NCBI GenBank assembly: GCA_018608405.1
Contig: JABAZP010000005.1
Coordinates: 230,788 to 294,787 of the forward strand
DNA length: 64,000 bases
Direction of reading: 5' to 3'
Source of the DNA: Flavobacteriales bacterium
GTDB taxonomy: Bacteria > Bacteroidota > Bacteroidia > Flavobacteriales_E > Vicingaceae
Of the stretch, positions 55,801-64,000 are shown one piece after another; positions within the stretch are counted from its first letter, which is position 1; the number at the start of each line of letters is the position of its first letter. The notes under the pieces are model-generated. The model had not been told where the DNA came from and did not search any database. It saw only the letters and a list, made by a program, of their open reading frames with translations. The position numbers and the translations under genes are program-made.

Positions 55801-55828
55801 TATCTTTGGTGAATGGAATGTTGTTCAT
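52805..55828 (-). CDS. Large coiled-coil protein with C-terminal AAA/STAND-like domain lacking the P-loop lysine
   Basis: The 1007-aa protein has no signal peptide. Residues about 1-670 are mostly helical with coiled-coil character, with one hydrophobic stretch (LFKQFFFWISTIPLHIANLF, about 134-153) that could touch the membrane. From about 675 an NTPase-like module begins: P-loop position GEKGSGASSLL (701-711), where the usual GK(S/T) lysine is alanine; Walker B-like RIIILEDIQHF (767-777); and sensor-like IFWLVGTSTFSW. The C-terminus may be a winged helix. I do not recognise the family. It is first in an operon with MscS (TAATG overlap) and corA, suggesting a role in controlling ion channels or envelope stress. 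Confidence 0.8.
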   Translation of the reverse strand: MNNIPFTKDNTAQETMLNALLEPLTNEVKQQQLYLKNTNKLYHNYVERLNRIEGANSTSKYISETHWLKKEFYDQLNSEFPATKDISVFDYYQIVFDAFCDITNDSETELTEIQQPERFKIQEKDKFGLRVKKLFKQFFFWISTIPLHIANLFRTEKKEVTYWSHKIPLQAMLQVHFWQDLVKKSLVQFEEMQKLKCDARTAKWGINQEINHEIAALLDKEEISFIELKKHLETMSERKKIQEVIDDFDQKLTDWKTQINEYFQECLTEFNTNLPLVNTIELDSAVYSGASLRTKGQNTQIEFKKILNGWRNTQFAQIDDYQVDLELYQLKYTGLTQYFLLENGCKTRVSKTTTEFIDTIKLDIKEVIKKVEASNNIDEIKSTLVSERIKLHHQLENKSVPAAVNALYENNFPNLLERLETKIRSQLGQIKDKRIIYNREAYNSPIPKSNLSHFDPKELVEVDLIGPFSKNLFQLKASLNDTLSSTELGLKELVGIVDYNLDAAINSADTKLTLTEIKGIAKEGLERACSKTQGLADNLKVISDIIEGKLKDELDELNSELLQLTKNENITNLRIKLAKAKAVEKTTAYRKELFDKARNFIPIAIRFANQKLKKLKALSNSLQERIGLLEKSNEMTTELSDFLLQSEKAIERLPYVYRRLYEIKPLEEEGFFEGRIEEMTKLEEAFKHWELSNISSAVIVGEKGSGASSLLNQFVRNHSDSNIIRRKMTTTACSAQAFSNFFDELFEEKTLVDFNDIVDFLNSGMKRIIILEDIQHFYLKKPNGFEAITLLFELISQTAKNIFWLVGTSTFSWSYFQKTIAIERYIRHKIVLSPLNDEQIVKLIMKRHRVSGYNLKFDTGEVQRKDLLSRFKKKVDDSQEGLQKSFFTELNDFAQSNISLALLYWLRSAISFEDNTVVIGKIKNIKFNFLTSLDTNSIFTLHSLLLHDTLNVSEHAEIFHKAERQSRMTLMVLEDSGILVSKDGEFHINHLVYRQIVNVLRNKNLIH

Positions 55829-55920
55829 ACGATGTTACAGTTTAATACTGTGAATTTAATAAAATAAAGACCAATAAGTGTGAACTTGAAGTAGGAGGGT
55901 GAAAAATAGAAACTGAGTAA

Positions 55921-56749
55921 TTAATTCCTTCTATTTATGCGATATGAAAGCCCAGTAGAAATAAATTTACTGCGAAAAGTTGAACCGTTATAACCAAACC
56001 CACCAAAAAGATCTACTTGCAGATTATCACTAATCCAATAGCCGATGCCAAAATCAAAGTTGTTGGTTACATCTTTCTCAAGGTTTACCTCGTTAAAATA
56101 TGCTACTCCATACATTTCACCTACTAGTCTAATTGACGGTGTTATTAAGTAGTTTAAGCTGAATGTATAACTTAGGTTTTCTGTTTCGGTTGCAGTTGTT
56201 TAGTTGGTGTTGAGTAATAGATTCTTTGTTATTTTATGTTGTAACAACAATCTGAATTGAACAGCAACCACGTCGGTTTTGTAATCATTTAATCCACCCA
56301 GTAAAGCAGTTGCTTGAATGCCTATTGCAGGAAGAGCTTTCTTTTGCTGAGTAAGGTTTTGTCTAATTCCTAGACTCATATTGGAAACTCCATTTAATAC
56401 CCTTTCCTCTCGGTTTGAAGTCCTAGATTGGGATTGTAAAACTGTATTTTCTTCTCTAAACTTGTCACGAATATTATAGTCTATGCCGGCTCTAAGCTCT
56501 GTTCTTTCAAAAAGACCAATTCGGAACATCGTGCTATTGTCAATAATTTCAGTATTAAGTTTAAAAATAAAATACTCTGAGTCAACCTCTGAAAGCCTAA
56601 ATCCAGTTTGTACTTGATAGATATTTTTGCCTACACCGAAAGGGCCGTTAGCTTGGCCAGGCCTTCCACTACCAATTTTTTCAGTGTACTGAGAAAATTG
56701 GTAGTGGAAGAACAAAAAGAGCCAGAAATATTCCTTTATTTACTATCAT
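55921..56749 (-). pseudogene. Outer-membrane beta-barrel protein (PF13557-like), interrupted
   Basis: A signal peptide (IVNKGIFLALFVLPLPIFS) starts at 56749. After a one-base shift near 56700 the frame gives QYTEKIGSGRPGQANGPFGV, then LFERTELRAGIDYN, a pattern of the MetA-pathway-type transporter barrels in Bacteroidota. A TAA at 56200-56202 interrupts it, yet the same frame continues with SYTFSLNYLITPSIRLVGEM and ends GLSYRINRRN at 55921. One indel plus one nonsense codon break the gene. It lies between purB and the ATPase-MscS-CorA operon. Confidence 0.72.
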
Positions 56750-56772
56750 ATTCGATTGTCCAAACCACAAAG

Positions 56773-58122
56773 TTAGAACAATTCTATACCTGTATAATTA
56801 AACGGTGTAATTGCTTTTAATTCAGTTTTTATTGATTCAGAAACGCTTAAGTTGTCAATAAATTCAGCTATTGATTGTGAAGTAACTTTTTCGTTTTTTC
56901 GAGTTAACTCTTTAAGCGCCTCGTAAGGTTTTGGGAAGTTTTCTCGCCTCAGAACAGTTTGTATGGCCTCGGCAACAACGGCCCAATTGTCATCTAAATC
57001 GGCTTTGATTTTATTCTCATTGATAATGAGCTTACTTAGTCCTTTCTGAAGAGATTTTATTGCTAAAAGACTGTGCGCAATTGGAACTCCAACGTTTCGA
57101 AGCACTGTTGAATCGGTAAGGTCTCTTTGTAGCCTGCTAATTGGTAATTTGCCTGCAAGGTGCTCAAATAATGCATTGGCGATACCTAAATTTCCTTCAG
57201 AATTTTCGAAATCTATGGGGTTCACCTTGTGGGGCATAGCAGAAGAACCAATCTCACCTTCCTTTATTTTTTGTTTGAAATAGTCCATCGAAATGTAGGT
57301 CCAAACGTCTCTGTTTAGGTCGATTAAAATCGTATTTATTCTTTTAAGAGCATCAAAAAGTCGTGCTAAATTGTCGTAGTGTTCAACTTGGGTTGTGATT
57401 TGACTTCTAGTTAAACCCAATGTATCGTCAACAAATTCATTTGCAAACTCTACCCAGTCAATGTTTGGGTAGGCAACAAAGTGAGCATTAAAATTACCCG
57501 TAGCTCCTCCAAATTTTGCAGAGAACGGTGTGCTAATTAATCCGTTATATTGCTCCTTTAATCGGTCAGCATACACCATAATCTCCTTTCCTAGTCGAGT
57601 AGGAGAGGCTGCCTGACCATGTGTTCTTGCTAACATTGGTATGTCTTTCCATTCTATAGCAAATGCATTTAATTCCGAGATTACTTCATTTAACTCTGGT
57701 AAGAAAACGTCTTCTATTGCATCTCTTAGTGAAAGAGGAACTGCGGTATTGTTAATGTCTTGAGAGGTTAACCCAAAATGAATAAACTCCAATTGCTCCT
57801 TTAAATCAGTACCTGCTAGTTTTTCTTTTATAAAGTATTCAACAGCCTTAACGTCGTGATTGGTGGTTTTTTCTATTTCCTTAACACGCTCAGCATCATT
57901 ATCATTAAAATTGATATGTATGTTTCTCAACTCTTTATAATGAGCCTCCGTAACATTCGAAAGCTGTGGTAATACTTTGCTCAGCGAAATATAATACTCA
58001 ACTTCTACTCGAACTCTATATTTAATTAAAGCTGCTTCAGAAAAATACTGTGAAAGTTGACTTACTTTAGAAGCGTATCTGCCATCGATAGGCGAAATAG
58101 CATGCAATGATGAGTGACTCAT
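56773..58122 (-). CDS. purB: Adenylosuccinate lyase
   Basis: The 449-aa protein starts SHSSLHAISPIDGRYASKVS and contains RTHGQAASPTRLGKEI, the lyase signature GSSAMPHKVNPIDFENSEGN and the LTDSTVLRNVG segment. It acts twice in purine synthesis, releasing fumarate from SAICAR and from adenylosuccinate. It lies 6 bp after pepF in a DUF5606-pepF-purB run. Confidence 0.97.
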   Translation of the reverse strand: MSHSSLHAISPIDGRYASKVSQLSQYFSEAALIKYRVRVEVEYYISLSKVLPQLSNVTEAHYKELRNIHINFNDNDAERVKEIEKTTNHDVKAVEYFIKEKLAGTDLKEQLEFIHFGLTSQDINNTAVPLSLRDAIEDVFLPELNEVISELNAFAIEWKDIPMLARTHGQAASPTRLGKEIMVYADRLKEQYNGLISTPFSAKFGGATGNFNAHFVAYPNIDWVEFANEFVDDTLGLTRSQITTQVEHYDNLARLFDALKRINTILIDLNRDVWTYISMDYFKQKIKEGEIGSSAMPHKVNPIDFENSEGNLGIANALFEHLAGKLPISRLQRDLTDSTVLRNVGVPIAHSLLAIKSLQKGLSKLIINENKIKADLDDNWAVVAEAIQTVLRRENFPKPYEALKELTRKNEKVTSQSIAEFIDNLSVSESIKTELKAITPFNYTGIELF

Positions 58123-58128
58123 TTGTAA

Positions 58129-59844
58129 TTAATCTTTAAATGTTTTTTGAAGTTCTTCGTAAATGAACTGGCTCAATTCCTGAACATATTCATTTGAGAA
58201 GTCAAATTTTATTCCTGCCGCTTCATAAATTTCACCAATTGACTTAGTGTAACCCAATGAAAGTGCATTTTTATATTGTTGTATTGTTTTGTTCGGGTCT
58301 TTCTTGTAATTCCGCCACATGGCAACTGCTCCGAGTTGCGCCATTCCATATTCTATGTAATAAAATGGCACTTCGTATAAGTGCAACTGTCGTTGCCATT
58401 GTGTAGCCTTAAACTTCTCTAAACCAGTCCAATCTACTTGTTCTGAGCTAAACTCTTCGGTCAAGCTCAACCAATAGTTGTTTCTTTCGGCTACCGAGTG
58501 ATTTTTGTGAGTATAGACCCAATGCTGGAATTTATCAATTGTTGCGACCCAAGGTAAAGTACCTAAAATATCCATCAATTGGTCACGTTTTGCACGTTTT
58601 AAATCTTCTTCATTGTCGAAAAACACATCCCAATTATCCATGCTGATCAACTCCATACTCATAGACGCTAATTCTGCAATTTCAGAAGTTAGACCCTTAA
58701 AATCAGTTAATTCAAGTTTGTGGCTTAATACTGAGTGAATGGCATGGCCACCTTCATGAATCATGGTGACAATGTCTCTAAAAGATCCTACCGCATTCAT
58801 GTAAATAAATGGAAACCCTGACTCATATAATGGGTAATTAAATCCTCCAGGAGCTTTCCCTTTTTTCGATTCTAAGTCAAGGTGCTTTTTTCGATTCATT
58901 TCGCGCAAACAGTCACCAAAAAACGGATCTATATTGTTGAAACACTCAATGGTCTTTTCTAATAACTCCTGACCATTTTCAAAAGGTTTTAGGGGCTCCT
59001 TCAGATCGATATCGACGCTTAAATCCCATGGCTTTAATTTATTTAGCCCAAGTTTTTCTTTACGCCTGTCAGTTACCTTATTTAATAATGGAACTAAATG
59101 AGTTTTGATCGACGAGTGAAATGCATCACAGTCTTCCACCGTATAGTCAAACCGACCCATCGCTTTGAACTTATAATCTCGATAATTTTCAAAGTTGGCA
59201 TTTTGGGCTACTTTTTGCCTTAATTCAATTAAGTCATCAAATAAAACGTCCAACTTTTTGACATCTTTAGATCGTCTATTTTGATTAAGAAAGTAGACTT
59301 CTTCACGAACCTTGCGGTCTGTATTTTTTAAAAACTTTGCAGCAGCCTGCAAGGTAAATTCTTTACCCTCATAAGTGATGCTCATTTCTGCAGAAATAGC
59401 ACCATATTTTTGTGACTCCGATTCTAGCTTGGTAAAGAGTGGAATGTTATCTTCTCTAAATAATTTTATTTCGTTCGCAACACTTCTTAGCAGAATTGGA
59501 TAACCATCTTCGGTCAATTCTTTCTTGAATTCAGACGCATAAAGTTTCTGATTAAGTTGATTCTCAAACGGAGCAATTTTTGGATTGATATTTTCAACAA
59601 AATATTGAAATGACTCTTGAAGTTCGGCATTAGTGGTGTCAATATTCATTCGAATATATCTCCAAGCAAATTCTTCCTCTAGTACTGCATTAACTTCACT
59701 TCTGTCTTTCAACCATTGCAATAGGTCGCTTTTTGATCCTATCTTTCTGCTTGACAGGTCTTCGAAGTAGGGCTTTATGTTTTCCCACCTAAAGCTCAAT
59801 TCATTACTTACAAAGGTTCGGGTTGGTTTCTCTGTAATGCTCAT
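58129..59844 (-). CDS. pepF: M3 family oligoendopeptidase
   Basis: The 571-aa protein has the zinc motif MIHEGGHAIHSVLSH (HEGGH at 363-367) with a following SEIAELASMSMELI glutamate, and the GGFNYPLYESGFPFIYMNAV block of oligoendopeptidase F. It cleaves short peptides in the cytosol. No signal peptide is seen. It is the middle gene of DUF5606-pepF-purB, 11 bp after the DUF5606 gene. Confidence 0.94.
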   Translation of the reverse strand: MSITEKPTRTFVSNELSFRWENIKPYFEDLSSRKIGSKSDLLQWLKDRSEVNAVLEEEFAWRYIRMNIDTTNAELQESFQYFVENINPKIAPFENQLNQKLYASEFKKELTEDGYPILLRSVANEIKLFREDNIPLFTKLESESQKYGAISAEMSITYEGKEFTLQAAAKFLKNTDRKVREEVYFLNQNRRSKDVKKLDVLFDDLIELRQKVAQNANFENYRDYKFKAMGRFDYTVEDCDAFHSSIKTHLVPLLNKVTDRRKEKLGLNKLKPWDLSVDIDLKEPLKPFENGQELLEKTIECFNNIDPFFGDCLREMNRKKHLDLESKKGKAPGGFNYPLYESGFPFIYMNAVGSFRDIVTMIHEGGHAIHSVLSHKLELTDFKGLTSEIAELASMSMELISMDNWDVFFDNEEDLKRAKRDQLMDILGTLPWVATIDKFQHWVYTHKNHSVAERNNYWLSLTEEFSSEQVDWTGLEKFKATQWQRQLHLYEVPFYYIEYGMAQLGAVAMWRNYKKDPNKTIQQYKNALSLGYTKSIGEIYEAAGIKFDFSNEYVQELSQFIYEELQKTFKD

Positions 59845-59855
59845 ATATTGAATTA

Positions 59856-60395
59856 TTATCTTCCTTTTGCTGCTCCTTTAGGTGCTGCTTTTTTACCTTT
59901 TGCAGCAGAACTTGCTGCTTTAGGCGTTTTAGCTGCTTTTGGCTTTTGCTTCGCTTTTGAAGTTTCCTTGTTCGCAGCCTTTGGTTCCTTCTTAGTTGTC
60001 GATTTCTCTTCGTCCTGTTTTAACAAGTCCTTAGATTGAAGCAGGTTATACCACTGAACTAGTTTTTTAATATCACTTCCATACACTCTTTCCTCGTCGT
60101 AATTTGGAAGAACTTCTTTAAGGTAAGCACTTAGTTCTGCTGCTGAAGATTTGTGGGATAAAATAGCTTTACCCTTAGCCGCATCGAATATTTTTTGAAA
60201 TACATCTTTCAATAAAATGTCTTCTTCGTAAGTATAGATGCTGATGTCTTCCAACGAGCTAACTCTTTCAGCACCGTGCACTGGCGTTCTCTTTCCATCT
60301 ATTAATGACTCAACTATTAAGCCTGTTCTAGTTTGAGACACAATTTTTGATAATCCGGGCTTGCCCGAGATTGAAATAATTCCTGCTAAATTCAT
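59856..60395 (-). CDS. DUF5606 domain protein with basic Lys/Ala tail
   Basis: The 179-aa protein has an N-terminal domain of about 130 residues (AGIISISGKPGLSKIVSQTR, GLIVESLIDGKRTPVHGAER, ISIYTYEEDILL), which matches DUF5606 of Bacteroidota. The last 50 residues are low-complexity Lys/Ala/Pro (KQKPKAAKTPKAASSAAKG), like a histone-type tail that could bind nucleic acid. It is first in the operon, with a perfect promoter element upstream. Confidence 0.88.
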   Translation of the reverse strand: MNLAGIISISGKPGLSKIVSQTRTGLIVESLIDGKRTPVHGAERVSSLEDISIYTYEEDILLKDVFQKIFDAAKGKAILSHKSSAAELSAYLKEVLPNYDEERVYGSDIKKLVQWYNLLQSKDLLKQDEEKSTTKKEPKAANKETSKAKQKPKAAKTPKAASSAAKGKKAAPKGAAKGR

Positions 60396-60421
60396 ATTAT
60401 ATATTTCTTTCTGAAAGAGGT

Positions 60422-60429
60422 CAAAAATA
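60422..60429 (-). promoter_or_regulatory. -7 promoter element of the DUF5606-pepF-purB operon
   Basis: The minus strand reads TATTTTTG, a full TAnnTTTG match, 26 nt upstream of the DUF5606 ATG. Confidence 0.6.
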
Positions 60430-60545
60430 CAGAATTGTTACTTGTTTATTTTAACCAAATTCGAATCAACGTTTTGCTTAATTTATTCGTCTATTTAAAT
60501 TAATAGAATGTGTATTTTAGAGCATTCGTTTTTTTAAGACTTTTT

Positions 60546-63500
60546 ATGAAAAAGATTGTACTGTATTTTGGGTTTTTTGTTTCACTCTTTTTACTTTCAA
60601 ATCAAGTAGATGCGACTCATATTATGGGTGGTGAAGTTACGTGGGTTTGTGATGCACAAGGACAATATGTTTTTACGTTCAAAACGTATAGAGATTGCAG
60701 CGGAGCTGCTAATGGGGGGCCAAACACCTCTTGGCGAATTCAAAACTATCCTAACGTAGGTCAAACGCTCACGCTCACAGAAAATGCTTCTCAGAGGGTA
60801 GATAGTGAGGTCGGACCAAATTGCAGGATAGGGAGCCCGGGATTTCAAAATTATTCGTGCGTAGCAGGTGACCCGGAAGTGGTTTTTGAATACGTAAGAG
60901 TAATGAATCCTGTGCGATTAAATGGCATCCCACCTCCGGCAGGCTGGATTGTTACCTACACTCAGGCCGCAAGAAATGCAAATAATAACTTACTTGGAGC
61001 AACAACGCCGAATGCACATAATATTACATTGAGGGCAAAAATCTTTCCACATTCTGGTTCTGTTGCCAATCAGTGTATTGACAACTCACCTCAATTCAGA
61101 GAAAAAGCGACTAGTTTAATTTGTAGAGGATCTGCCTTTACATATAATCATAATGCAACTGACGATGAACTAGATTCCTTGGTTTATGAATGGACAAGTC
61201 CGCTTGATGGATTTACCGGAACTTATAATGAAGGGGTGAATCCAGCTTTTATTGCATTTGAACCGGGGTTTAGTTTTAACAACCCTTTTCCCGGGCCTGA
61301 AACGCTTAACTCTGCTACCGGAGAGATTTCTGTTAATTCTCCAACAGCAGGAAAGTATGTTTCCGCTGTAAAAGTAAGCGCATATAAATGTGGAGAGAAG
61401 GTGTCAGAAATTGTAAGAGAGTTACAATCTGTTATTACGGGTAATTGTGCAGTTACTCAAACCAAACCAACCATTGATCCGCCATTCTCCAATGGAATGG
61501 GAGGATTTCGTTACAATGATACGGTAAGAGCAGGAGATTTAGTTACTTTTTCACTGGCCGCTAGAGACATTGCAAGTTTAAATCTAACAACGATTCCACC
61601 GTATTTAGGTGACACTGTATTTTTAACTGCTACAGGACAGCAGTTTGGAACAAACTTTACATCAACAACTGGTTGCTTGAACCCCCCTTGTGCTACATTG
61701 GGTACCACACTTCCTGCAAAAGGATTGTTAGGGGTAAATACCACGTTTAGTTGGCAAACAGATTGTAACCATGTTTCTTTTACAGATCGGTGTATCAGTG
61801 GTCAAAATACATATACCTTCGTTATTACTGCGACAGATGATGAGTGTCCAATTCCTTCTTTGAATATTTCGACAATATCCATTACGGTTGTTGGTGATAC
61901 GGTTATTGAATCTCCAGATGTGAATTGTGTTAATGTATTGGTTAACGGTGATGTTACTTTAGATTGGGATTTAACCCCTAATATCAATAATTCGTTCACT
62001 GCGTGGATGATTTATTCTGCGACAGACGTAAACGGTCCATTTGTTCTTCTCGATAGTGTTAAGACATATAGTACCAATACATATACTCATGTTGGCGCAA
62101 ATGCCAATAATCAACAAATGCATTACGTCGTACGGAGTAGGTCCGGTTGTAAAGGAATTGTGCAAAACATCGCAAAAGACACGGTTTCAACCATTTTTGT
62201 TTCAGCAACTACCAACCCAACAGACGTGTCTGTGAATTGGAACGCGATTTCGAATCCAAATCCGGTAGGTTCTGCAGCTCAATACAGGGTTTTTAGAGAG
62301 TACCCATTAGGAACAGGATTTAACTTATATCAAAGTACAGCAAGTACCAGTTTAACAGAAACATTTACCCCGTGTGCGGATGATGTGAACTATCGAGTAG
62401 AATTAGTGAACGCATCTAAAGGCTGTACTTCAAGTTCAAATATTTTAAATTATACCTTCAAATTTCCTGATCCTCAAACGAACTTTTCGTTTCCAAATAA
62501 TCAGTGCCCCGGTACTCCAATTACTTTTACTAACCTTACAACAATAGTAGGAGGAACTGTTACTTATTCTTGGGATTTTGGAGACGGTTCAACAGTTTCA
62601 ACGCAAACAAACCCAACACATACCTACTCCGCACCCGGGACATTCAATGTAGTTTTAACTGCAACTTCTGGGCAAGGATGTGATTCGATTTTGAGTCAAC
62701 CCATTACGATTACTTTTCCAAATGCAGATGCAGGAACGGATCAATCCATCTGTCCTGGTGGCTCTGCACCAATCGGTGGTGCTCCTACTACTGCTTTAGG
62801 AAACTCTATATCTTGGTCTCCTGCTGCAGGATTAAGTAGCACTACCTCCCAAAATCCAATTGCTTCGCCTGCAAATACCACGACCTACACAGTAACGGTA
62901 ACTGATGGTAATGGATGTACAAATACGGATCAAGTTGACGTAGTTGTGATTCCTTTCCCAAATGCAAATGCTGGAGGTCCGAAATCTGTTTGTATAGGTT
63001 CCAGTGTTCAAATAGGTGGCGTGCCTACAGGACCAATTGGAGCCACTTATGCTTGGAGCTCAAACCCAGCGGGTTTTACTTCTAATTTGGCAAATCCAAC
63101 AGTTTCGCCAACAGTGAATACCATTTACACAGTGACGGTAACTATAGGAACTTCAACTACGTGTTCAGATACAGACAATGCTTTAGTCATAGTCAACGCA
63201 ATTCCCACCGCAAATGCGGGTCCTGACCAAAACATATGTCCTGGTGGCAGTGTTCAAATTGGAGTAGCACCTAGTGCAGGATTTACGTACAGTTGGACGC
63301 CAACTACCGGTTTAAGTAATGTCAATATTGCCAATCCAATTGCAACTCCAACAAGCCCAACAACATATACAGTAGTCATAACTGAAACAGCAACTAGTTG
63401 CATTGATAGTGATGCGATGGACGTTTTATTTAACTCCGTGCCAACGCCGAGCTTTACATTTACTAAAACATGCATTAATCAAATTGCGGAGTTCACAGAT

Positions 63501-64000
63501 GCAAGTACAATTGCTAGCGGAACAATTACAAATTGGGCTTGGGACTTCGATGATTTGGCTGCTACGTCAACTGCTCAGAATCCAACGCATCAGTTTTCAA
63601 GTGCTGGAACGTACCAAGTGAAATTAGTAGTGACTAGCAATCTTGGTTGTAAGGATTCTATTACCGTTCCGGTCACCATCGACCCAAAACCAACGGTAGA
63701 TTTTACCTTTGCAAATCTTTGTTTAACGAATTCAACACAATTTACGGATGGAAGTACTATTGGTTCGGGAACTTTAAATACATGGAGATGGGATTTTGAT
63801 GGATTAGGAACTTCTGCTGCTCAAAACCCAAGTTTTACATTCCCTGCAGCAGGCACATACGATGTAAAGCTAGTATCAGGAAGTGGAGCAGGCTGTTTGG
63901 ATTCAATTACGAAGCAAGTTGTTATTGTTGCGAATCCAACTGCAGATGCGGGTCCTGACCAAAACATATGTCCTGGTGGCAGTGTTCAAATTGGAGTAGC
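60546..64000 (+). CDS. Giant secreted PKD/Ig-repeat surface protein, N-terminal part
   Basis: An ATG at 60546 opens a frame that stays open to the window end (over 1150 codons). The signal peptide KKIVLYFGFFVSLFLLSNQ is followed by THIMGGEVTWVCDAQGQYVF and TFKTYRDCSG, the N-terminal domain seen on many Bacteroidota gliding- or T9SS-associated giants. Ig-like repeats (NAGPDQNICPGGSVQIG, TTYTVTVTDGNGC) alternate with at least three PKD domains (YSWDFGDGSTVSTQTNPTHT; WAWDFDDLAATSTAQNPTHQ; WRWDFDGLGTSAAQNPSF). A C-terminal gliding or T9SS domain is expected beyond the window. It is probably an adhesin or matrix protein. Confidence 0.9.
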   Translation, partial: MKKIVLYFGFFVSLFLLSNQVDATHIMGGEVTWVCDAQGQYVFTFKTYRDCSGAANGGPNTSWRIQNYPNVGQTLTLTENASQRVDSEVGPNCRIGSPGFQNYSCVAGDPEVVFEYVRVMNPVRLNGIPPPAGWIVTYTQAARNANNNLLGATTPNAHNITLRAKIFPHSGSVANQCIDNSPQFREKATSLICRGSAFTYNHNATDDELDSLVYEWTSPLDGFTGTYNEGVNPAFIAFEPGFSFNNPFPGPETLNSATGEISVNSPTAGKYVSAVKVSAYKCGEKVSEIVRELQSVITGNCAVTQTKPTIDPPFSNGMGGFRYNDTVRAGDLVTFSLAARDIASLNLTTIPPYLGDTVFLTATGQQFGTNFTSTTGCLNPPCATLGTTLPAKGLLGVNTTFSWQTDCNHVSFTDRCISGQNTYTFVITATDDECPIPSLNISTISITVVGDTVIESPDVNCVNVLVNGDVTLDWDLTPNINNSFTAWMIYSATDVNGPFVLLDSVKTYSTNTYTHVGANANNQQMHYVVRSRSGCKGIVQNIAKDTVSTIFVSATTNPTDVSVNWNAISNPNPVGSAAQYRVFREYPLGTGFNLYQSTASTSLTETFTPCADDVNYRVELVNASKGCTSSSNILNYTFKFPDPQTNFSFPNNQCPGTPITFTNLTTIVGGTVTYSWDFGDGSTVSTQTNPTHTYSAPGTFNVVLTATSGQGCDSILSQPITITFPNADAGTDQSICPGGSAPIGGAPTTALGNSISWSPAAGLSSTTSQNPIASPANTTTYTVTVTDGNGCTNTDQVDVVVIPFPNANAGGPKSVCIGSSVQIGGVPTGPIGATYAWSSNPAGFTSNLANPTVSPTVNTIYTVTVTIGTSTTCSDTDNALVIVNAIPTANAGPDQNICPGGSVQIGVAPSAGFTYSWTPTTGLSNVNIANPIATPTSPTTYTVVITETATSCIDSDAMDVLFNSVPTPSFTFTKTCINQIAEFTDASTIASGTITNWAWDFDDLAATSTAQNPTHQFSSAGTYQVKLVVTSNLGCKDSITVPVTIDPKPTVDFTFANLCLTNSTQFTDGSTIGSGTLNTWRWDFDGLGTSAAQNPSFTFPAAGTYDVKLVSGSGAGCLDSITKQVVIVANPTADAGPDQNICPGGSVQIGV
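63214..63268 (+). repeat. Direct repeat copy 1 inside the PKD gene
   Basis: This 55-bp segment encoding GPDQNICPGGSVQIGVA is base-for-base identical to 63946-64000, which is cut by the window end, 732 bp (244 codons) downstream. Confidence 0.85.
63946..64000 (+). repeat. Direct repeat copy 2 inside the PKD gene
   Basis: This is the second copy, in the same reading frame; identity probably continues beyond the window. Confidence 0.85.

Overview
The window looks like a chromosomal segment of a free-living, probably aquatic, member of the Bacteroidota (Flavobacteriales-like). The evidence is: gliding genes gldF and gldG; several secreted proteins with type IX secretion (T9SS) C-terminal sorting domains; CUB, BACON and PKD surface domains; low GC; an atpD-atpC pair detached from the other atp genes; and repeated upstream matches to the Bacteroidota -7 promoter element TAnnTTTG. 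No tRNA, rRNA, CRISPR array, insertion sequence or integrase was seen.

Layout. 1-147: N-terminus of a metallopeptidase cut by the window edge. 223-1344: dnaN. 1414-4931: gldF-gldG-DUF4340 protein (minus). 5065-7535: lysC-lysA. 7588-13090: M1 aminopeptidase, a small T9SS protein, an S4 RNA-binding protein, DUF3108, DUF493 and HEAT proteins, and a frameshifted DUF1569 gene. 13130-17998: serC-serA-DUF1015-PLPBP-methyltransferase (minus). 18182-21715: rpmE2, atpC/atpD, ribF. 21712-24590: LRR protein, unknown membrane protein, broken GH113 gene, bacilliredoxin. 24777-28914: translation block rplM-rpsI / rpsB-tsf / pyrH-frr. 28988-40336: two tandem giant secreted paralogues, one with an M6 protease domain. 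40428-42650: a LexA/CI-like XRE-S24 repressor divergent from a decayed T9SS gene. 42680-46885: cation-chloride cotransporter homologue and a PIF1-like helicase with a small partner. 47096-49902: two collagen-like lipoproteins, a pirin and an SDR. 49910-55828: an unknown gene, then an operon of a 1007-aa ATPase-like protein, MscS and CorA. 55921-60395: a broken outer-membrane protein gene, purB, pepF and DUF5606. 60546-64000: start of a giant PKD/Ig-repeat surface protein that runs off the window.

The genes fall into core metabolism (lysine/DAP and serine synthesis, FAD, UMP, AMP), translation, ATP synthesis, and a large surface/secreted layer. The most original element is the ATPase-MscS-CorA operon: the large coiled-coil ATPase-like protein lacks the usual P-loop lysine and is translationally coupled to a mechanosensitive channel. 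Also notable are a four-CUB block duplicated in tandem inside the M6 protease, an operator-like inverted repeat laid over the promoter of the XRE-S24 repressor, and a set of genes broken by single-base indels or stops. The last could be real decay or assembly error.
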